From JBFFXF01 sp041569895 (GTDB taxonomy: Bacteria > Planctomycetota > UBA8108 > JACQVS01), in contig JBFFXF010000379.1 in the NCBI GenBank assembly GCA_041569895.1, positions 1 through 5,608 on the forward strand: DNA of 5,608 bases. Reading direction: 5' to 3'. The notes below the pieces were generated by a model. The model made no database searches. It saw nothing but the letters and a program-made list of their open reading frames with translations, and was not told the DNA's origin. Positions 1 through 3,125 of the stretch are shown here, piece after piece; position 1 is the stretch's first letter, and every line of letters starts with the position of its first letter. A program made the position numbers and the translations under genes.

Positions 1-104
1 CCGACTCCGACTCCGATACCGATTCCGATACCGACTCCGACTCCGACTTCCGACTCGGATTCCGACTTCCGACTCGGATTCCGACTTCCGATTCCGACTC
101 CGAG
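1..104. repeat. degenerate 6-bp tandem repeat array (CCGACT/CCGATT/CCGATA)
   Basis: The stretch is built almost entirely of 6-base units of the form CCGAYW: CCGACT at 1-6, 7-12, 31-36, 37-42 and 43-48, with CCGATA or CCGATT between them at 13-30. From 43 a longer unit appears. The 19-base block made of CCGACT, T, CCGACT and CGGATT occurs twice in perfect tandem (43-61 and 62-80), and the start of a third copy follows (81-93). Within each 19-mer, TCCGA-C-TCGGA is an interrupted palindrome, so the unit flips orientation locally. The array runs to the left edge and probably continues beyond it. It lies downstream of the 324-codon gene and looks non-coding. Confidence 0.85.
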
Positions 105-177
105 CTCTGATCTCCGATCTCCGATCTCCGATCTCTGATCTCTGGCCTCTGATCTCTGACCTCTGTCTCTGTCTCTG
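105..177. repeat. 7-bp (TCTCCGA/TCTCTGA) array passing into 6-bp TCTCTG array
   Basis: It follows the CCGAYW array directly. Heptamers TCTCCGA occupy 111-117, 118-124 and 125-131, then TCTCTGA at 132-138, CCTCTGA at 146-152 and TCTCTGA at 153-159. From 160 the unit loses its last base and becomes CCTCTG, TCTCTG, TCTCTG (160-177). The unit therefore drifts stepwise in both sequence and length instead of switching abruptly. The heptamers place GATC at 109, 116, 123, 130, 137 and 151. The plus strand is pyrimidine-rich here. No gene or hairpin terminator is apparent. Confidence 0.85.
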
Positions 178-187
178 TCGACGTCGA
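178..187. repeat. 10-bp perfect palindrome at a repeat-array junction
   Basis: TCGACGTCGA is identical to its own reverse complement. It sits exactly between the pyrimidine-rich TCTCTG units on its left and the purine-rich GAGGAC units on its right, and its last two bases are the first two of the GAGGAC array. The flanks do not extend the stem, so it is too short for a terminator, and no T-run follows on either strand. Confidence 0.6.
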
Positions 188-215
188 GGACGAGGACGAG
201 GACGAGGACGACGGC
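186..215. repeat. 6-bp GAGGAC tandem repeat
   Basis: Four perfect GAGGAC units occupy 186-209, and a decayed tail (GACGGC) runs to about 215. It starts about 10 bases beyond the stop codon of the 324-codon minus-strand gene, so it would be the first sequence in that gene's 3' untranslated region (reading CTC/GTC-rich on the minus strand). It is the innermost of the consecutive arrays at the left edge. Confidence 0.8.
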
Positions 216-225
216 GAGGCGTGGG

Positions 226-1200
226 TCAGTCCTTGCGGAGGAGGAGGTACTGCATCAGGTAGCCCTCCGCGGTCTTCCGCGGTCCCGACTGGCCCGTGAG
301 GACGCGGTAGTCGGCGCGGACTCGCCGTCGGCGGTAGGAGAGGTAGACCGCCTCCGGCGACGAATCGAAGCTGGTCTGGAATACCGGCTTTCCGAGGATC
401 TTCGCGACGTCGTCGCGGTTGACGTTCTGGACGTCGTGCTCCTCCATGTACCGGCTGATGGTCTGGAGGTCCTCGAAGGAGACGCCGAAGAGGAACTCGC
501 GCAGGGCGTCGAGCTCGTCCGTGGTGCCGAACTCGCGGTTGAAGAAGTCGAGGAACCGCGGCTCGCACTCCGCGCGCAGCAGCGCGAGCACCTCGTGGAA
601 TCCGACCAGTGTTCCGAAGACCTCGTGCACTCGCCTGCGCGCCCTCCACGCCGAGAGGAGGAGGCTCGTGAAGTCCTGGATCGGGATCGACTGTCGTTGT
701 GTCCACATCGGGATCAGCACCTGGGCGGCGGCGCGCTTGAGCTCGACGGCGTTCTCCGCGTTCGAGATGCAGCCGATGAGCAACTCCTCGGTCAATCGGA
801 AGTAGAGCGAGTCGCCCAGGACGTCGTTCAGTCGCTCGGTGAGCCCCGCGGCGTCCGGTCTCTCCTCGAGGATGAAGCGGAGCGCTTTCAGGAAGTTGAT
901 CTTCGCGTGCAGGAATGCCTGGCCGAGCACGGCGCGCGTCGGCAGGAGGAAATCGAGACTCGACGGATCACTCGTGGCGAGCCGCTCGATCAGCGACTCG
1001 ACGCTTCGCGTCCGTCCGGCGATGGTCTCCGGAGAGCGAATATCGGGACACGTTTCGAGCGCGATGGCGAGATGGTCGAGGACGCTGCAGAGCTTGCTGA
1101 AGATGGCCTCGACCTCGGAGGGAAGCGAATCGAGAGCCCGGATCTCGTCGAGCAGCTCGATTTCACGTGGCGAGAAGGAACGACTGAGATCCAACGACAC
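226..1200 (-). CDS. uncharacterised 324-aa protein encoded directly downstream of apt
   Basis: I do not recognise this family. The product is predicted to be soluble and mostly alpha-helical, with no signal peptide, no membrane segment and no catalytic motif that I can name. Amphipathic helices are suggested at about residues 12-50, 62-76, 89-113, 119-147, 150-165, 175-210 and 226-254. The C-terminal third ends in a basic patch (YRRRRVRADYRV, 289-300) and a short hydrophobic tail (YLMQYLLLRKD, 314-324). The start is uncertain: GTG at 1200 has GAGG only 3 bases upstream, whereas TTG at 1194 has the same GAGG at a better 9-base distance. The gene follows the apt stop after 9 bases, which implies one transcript, but says little about function. 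A helical scaffold or regulator is a guess. That it is a real gene is supported by the operon-like spacing, an unbroken frame and a protein-like composition. Confidence 0.8.
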   Translation of the reverse strand: MSLDLSRSFSPREIELLDEIRALDSLPSEVEAIFSKLCSVLDHLAIALETCPDIRSPETIAGRTRSVESLIERLATSDPSSLDFLLPTRAVLGQAFLHAKINFLKALRFILEERPDAAGLTERLNDVLGDSLYFRLTEELLIGCISNAENAVELKRAAAQVLIPMWTQRQSIPIQDFTSLLLSAWRARRRVHEVFGTLVGFHEVLALLRAECEPRFLDFFNREFGTTDELDALREFLFGVSFEDLQTISRYMEEHDVQNVNRDDVAKILGKPVFQTSFDSSPEAVYLSYRRRRVRADYRVLTGQSGPRKTAEGYLMQYLLLRKD

Positions 1201-1203
1201 GCG

Positions 1204-1207
1204 CCTC
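1204..1207 (-). promoter_or_regulatory. ribosome binding site of the 324-aa gene, bearing on its start
   Basis: GAGG on the minus strand lies between the apt stop codon (1210-1212) and the next gene. It is 3 bases from the GTG at 1200 and 9 bases from the in-frame TTG at 1194. The spacing favours TTG, while the usual start-codon preference favours GTG. The protein differs by only two residues. Confidence 0.5.
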
Positions 1208-1209
1208 GA

Positions 1210-1779
1210 TCAGATGTGAATCAGCGAGAAAGTCGCGTACTTGTCGAGCCGCTTGCGCCCCTCGAGGAAGTCGAGCTCGATCAGGAAGACACATCCCTCG
1301 ACCCGCGCGCCGACCGACTGGATCAGCGCGGCGCACGCTGCGGTCGTGCCCCCCGTGGCCAGCAGGTCATCGACGAGGAGGACCCGCTGTCCCGGATCGA
1401 TCGCGTCGACATGCATCTCGACGGCGTCGGTGCCGTATTCGAGGTCGTATTCCACCCGCGAGGTCGTGTACGGGAGCTTTGCCGGCTTGCGGATCGGCAC
1501 GAACCCCACCCCGAGCCGGTAGGCGAGCGCCGCGCCGAAGATGAAGCCTCGCGCCTCGGGACAGGCGAGCACGTCGGGGCGCAGTGACCTCTCCTCGCAA
1601 ACCGCGGCGATGCGATCGACGACGCGCCGAAGGAGCGGCCCGTTCTTCAGGAGCGGCGTGATGTCCTTGAACACCACGCCCGGCTTGGGGAAATCGGGGA
1701 TGTCCCGGATGTGACGCAGGCACTCCCCGACGACGTCGTTGTGCACCGACTCGGCCGAATCTGGCACGGTTTCCCGCAT
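1210..1779 (-). CDS. apt: adenine phosphoribosyltransferase
   Basis: Apt is the cytoplasmic purine-salvage enzyme that makes AMP and pyrophosphate from adenine and PRPP. The 189-residue product has the full type I phosphoribosyltransferase layout. DFPKPGVVFKDITPLL (29-44) is the family N-terminal signature. EARGFIFG (75-82) lies in the adenine-side region, and RKPAKLP (97-103) begins the flexible loop. YDLEYG (111-116) carries the conserved glutamate, E114. VLLVDDLLATGGTT (133-146) is the PRPP-binding motif with its paired aspartates D137 and D138. It ends FLIELDFLEGRKRLDKY plus a short tail, as in other complete bacterial Apt proteins. The N-terminus is about 8 residues longer than my recollection of E. 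coli Apt. The ATG is nevertheless well supported by GGAGG 7 bases upstream. The gene has its own promoter candidate and leads a probable two-gene transcript with the 324-aa gene. Confidence 0.97.
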   Translation of the reverse strand: MRETVPDSAESVHNDVVGECLRHIRDIPDFPKPGVVFKDITPLLKNGPLLRRVVDRIAAVCEERSLRPDVLACPEARGFIFGAALAYRLGVGFVPIRKPAKLPYTTSRVEYDLEYGTDAVEMHVDAIDPGQRVLLVDDLLATGGTTAACAALIQSVGARVEGCVFLIELDFLEGRKRLDKYATFSLIHI

Positions 1780-1786
1780 GGGGCCG

Positions 1787-1791
1787 CCTCC
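1787..1791 (-). promoter_or_regulatory. ribosome binding site of apt
   Basis: GGAGG on the minus strand ends 7 bases before the apt ATG (1777-1779). This is the strongest Shine-Dalgarno match in the window. It decides the start in favour of the ATG over the in-frame GTG codons 5 and 12. Confidence 0.8.
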
Positions 1792-1816
1792 ATTCCTGTC
1801 GGCCCGGAAAGGGAGG

Positions 1817-1846
1817 ATTGTACCTGAAACGGCACGAGAGCCCCAA
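1817..1846 (-). promoter_or_regulatory. candidate sigma-70-type promoter for apt
   Basis: On the minus strand, TACAAT (1817-1822) matches the TATAAT -10 consensus at five of six bases. Eighteen bases upstream is TTGGGG (1841-1846), a poor -35 box that keeps only the TTG. Transcription would start near 1810, giving a leader of about 30 bases that contains the GGAGG site. It lies in the 129-base gap after the sigma-factor gene, so apt need not depend on transcription from upstream. I saw no operator or riboswitch in the short leader. Confidence 0.55.
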
Positions 1847-1908
1847 GGGAGTTTCCGAGTGCCGCGGTGAGTTCGCGACGCGCCGGGCCGGACGGCCTGC
1901 GCCGGGAG

Positions 1909-2742
1909 TCAGGTCTCCCGCACCTTCTCGCGCTCGTGCGTGAGGATGTAGTAGAGCTTCTTGAGCGCCTCGTTCTCGATCTGGCGGACGCGCTCGCGAG
2001 AGAGGTTGACGCGCTCGCCGATCTCCTTCAGCGTCATCGGGTCGCCGTTCTCGAGCCCGTATCGCATGCGGATGATCGTCGCGTCACGCTCGTCGATCGC
2101 GGCGAGGAGCTTCTCGATCAGCTCCGCCTCGGCGTCGTCGACGAGGATCTGATGCGGCTGCTTGACGTTCTTGTCCTCGAGGATCTCGCTCAGCGTCCAC
2201 ATGTTCTCGAGGCTGATGGTCTGGCTCGAGGAGTTCGAGGCCCGGATCGCCGTCCGGATGATCCCGAGGTTCTCCTGAGGGATGCTCATCGCCTCGGCGA
2301 TCTCGTCAAACGTCGGCTGCCGTCCCAGCTTGATCGACAGGTTCGACGCGGTGTTCTTCCACTTCGAGATGATCTCCACCATGTACGACGGGATCCTCAC
2401 CGTCTTCACGGTGTCGATCAGCGCCCGCTTGATCGACTGCTTGATCCACCAGGTCGCGTACGTGCTGAAGCGGCACTCCGCGTCGGGGTCGAATCGCTCG
2501 ACGGCCTTGAGCAACCCGAGGTTCCCCTCCTCGATCAGGTCCATCAGGGAGAGTCCGCGGTCGACGTAGTTCTTGGCGATGCTGACGACGAGCCGAAGGT
2601 TCGCCTTGATCATCTGCTCGCGCGCCGCGGCATCGCCGCGTCGGATCCGGCGCGCCAGCGCCTTCTCCTGGTCGGCGGTGAGAAGGGCAATCCGGTTGAT
2701 GTCCTTGAAGTACGTCTCGATTCCCGGTTCCTTGACTGCCAT
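1909..2742 (-). CDS. RpoD/SigA-family RNA polymerase sigma factor (short form)
   Basis: This sigma-70 protein directs RNA polymerase to promoters. The 277 residues hold region 1.2 (about 6-38), regions 2.1-2.2 (40-81, with LIEEGNLGLLKAVERFD), regions 2.3-2.4 (91-110, RFSTYATWWIKQSIKRALID), region 3 (112-190) and region 4 (205-265). The helix-turn-helix MTLKEIGERVNLSRERVRQIENEAL (236-260, shown here by name of its ends only in family terms) keeps both arginines that read the -35 element. Region 1.1 and the large non-conserved insert of E. coli RpoD are absent. In helix 2.4, Q102 matches E. coli Q437, but K105 stands where RpoD has T440. The start is ATG at 2742, with only a weak AGGCGAG-like site before it. 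It could be the primary sigma factor or a group 2 paralogue, and one locus cannot decide this, so no symbol is given. Its own promoter candidate lies in the long gap upstream. Confidence 0.95.
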   Translation of the reverse strand: MAVKEPGIETYFKDINRIALLTADQEKALARRIRRGDAAAREQMIKANLRLVVSIAKNYVDRGLSLMDLIEEGNLGLLKAVERFDPDAECRFSTYATWWIKQSIKRALIDTVKTVRIPSYMVEIISKWKNTASNLSIKLGRQPTFDEIAEAMSIPQENLGIIRTAIRASNSSSQTISLENMWTLSEILEDKNVKQPHQILVDDAEAELIEKLLAAIDERDATIIRMRYGLENGDPMTLKEIGERVNLSRERVRQIENEALKKLYYILTHEREKVRET

Positions 2743-2930
2743 GCTCGCCTGCGTGTTGAAAGAGTCGAGTCGACGCGAGGAGCGTGAGGTTCAGAGCCTC
2801 GATGGGCGTGAATGAGCCCGCATGTCTGATCGGTAAGACCCGTTCCCTCGTGCTGATTCGTAATCGACAATTCGAGAGCGAATACTTTAAGAGGCCGACG
2901 AAGAAAGTCGGTTCGCCGCGCGGGGCGCTT

Positions 2931-2972
2931 AGACGCTTATACGGCGGGACTTACCGCGCCAAAAAAGCGTCT
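2931..2972. repeat. perfect 8-bp inverted repeat with inner GC stem
   Basis: AGACGCTT (2931-2938) and AAGCGTCT (2965-2972) are exact reverse complements separated by 26 bases. Inside, GCGG (2944-2947) can pair with CCGC (2954-2957) around GACTTA. CGCTTA is also directly repeated at 2926-2931 and 2934-2939, so one arm is partly duplicated. Possible roles are an operator upstream of the sigma gene or an RNA leader structure. The sequence alone does not tell which, and a chance match is possible. Confidence 0.5.
2936..2964 (-). promoter_or_regulatory. weak promoter candidate for the sigma-factor gene
   Basis: On the minus strand, TATAAG (2936-2941) resembles a -10 box (five of six bases). TTTTGG (2959-2964) lies 17 bases upstream but is a poor -35 box. 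The site falls within the inverted repeat at 2931-2972, which would suit a repressor or autoregulatory arrangement. The predicted start near 2929 leaves a leader of about 187 bases. I found no better -10/-35 pair closer to the gene. Confidence 0.25.
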
Positions 2973-3125
2973 TGATTGTGGAGCGTGGAAGACGGGAGTC
3001 AGCACGTTGAACGGTCGTGGACCGCACGCGCTGAGAAAGTGTCCCGAGCAGGTATGAAGTGAACGACGCCGGCGCAGTCCGCGACGTGACGAGATCGGTG
3101 CGCGTGCCGTGTTCTCGACGCCGGG

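Larger units (their letters stand above)
2743..3125. other. 383-base intergenic region upstream of the sigma-factor gene
   Basis: No convincing ORF, tRNA or mobile element is present on either strand. Moving away from the sigma gene, it holds a somewhat AT-richer stretch (about 2855-2890), a small hairpin (CCGAC at 2895-2899 with GTCGG at 2907-2911), a perfect 8-bp inverted repeat (2931-2938 and 2965-2972), an A6 run (2961-2966), and a 5-bp hairpin (CGGTC at 3012-3016 with GACCG at 3020-3024). The part next to 3126 is the 3' flank of the HEAT-like gene and contains no clear intrinsic terminator. The part next to 2742 would be the leader of the sigma gene, possibly about 190 bases long. Confidence 0.7.

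Noticed and set aside
3..110. Ser-Asp-rich plus-strand reading (GAC TCC repeats) ending in TGA at 108-110, as in an SD-repeat protein C-terminus
   Set aside because: The single extra T bases at 49, 68 and 87 shift the register so that the Ser-Asp pattern breaks into unrelated residues, and the repeats continue past the stop with a 7-base period. A non-coding array explains it better.
1..215. CRISPR array
   Set aside because: Units are 6, 7 or 19 bases and directly contiguous, with no spacers of uniform length and no cas genes nearby.
436..1587. 383-codon plus-strand open frame
   Set aside because: It lies opposite both apt and the 324-aa gene. It is dominated by Arg, Glu, Leu and Asp in the pattern typical of antisense frames in GC-rich genes, and it ignores the boundary between two real genes.
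1880..1906. Terminator of the sigma gene (GGCCG at 1886-1890 with CGGCC at 1893-1897, flanked by direct GCGCCGGG copies)
   Set aside because: The loop would be only 2 bases, or 4 with a 4-bp stem, and no T-run follows on the minus strand. GC-rich sequence gives such matches by chance.
1867..2787. 306-codon plus-strand open frame
   Set aside because: It is the antisense shadow of the sigma-factor gene, which is unmistakable on the other strand. Its composition is rich in Arg, Leu, Asp and Val with no domain.
2961..2972. Intrinsic terminator of the HEAT-like gene using the T6 run on the minus strand (2961-2966)
   Set aside because: No stable GC-rich hairpin immediately precedes the T-run in the direction of transcription. 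The run lies after one arm of the inverted repeat, not after the complete stem.
2820..3125. tRNA or small structured RNA gene in the intergenic gap
   Set aside because: I found no T-loop GGTTCRA-type motif with matching acceptor stem on either strand. The small hairpins alone do not define an RNA gene.
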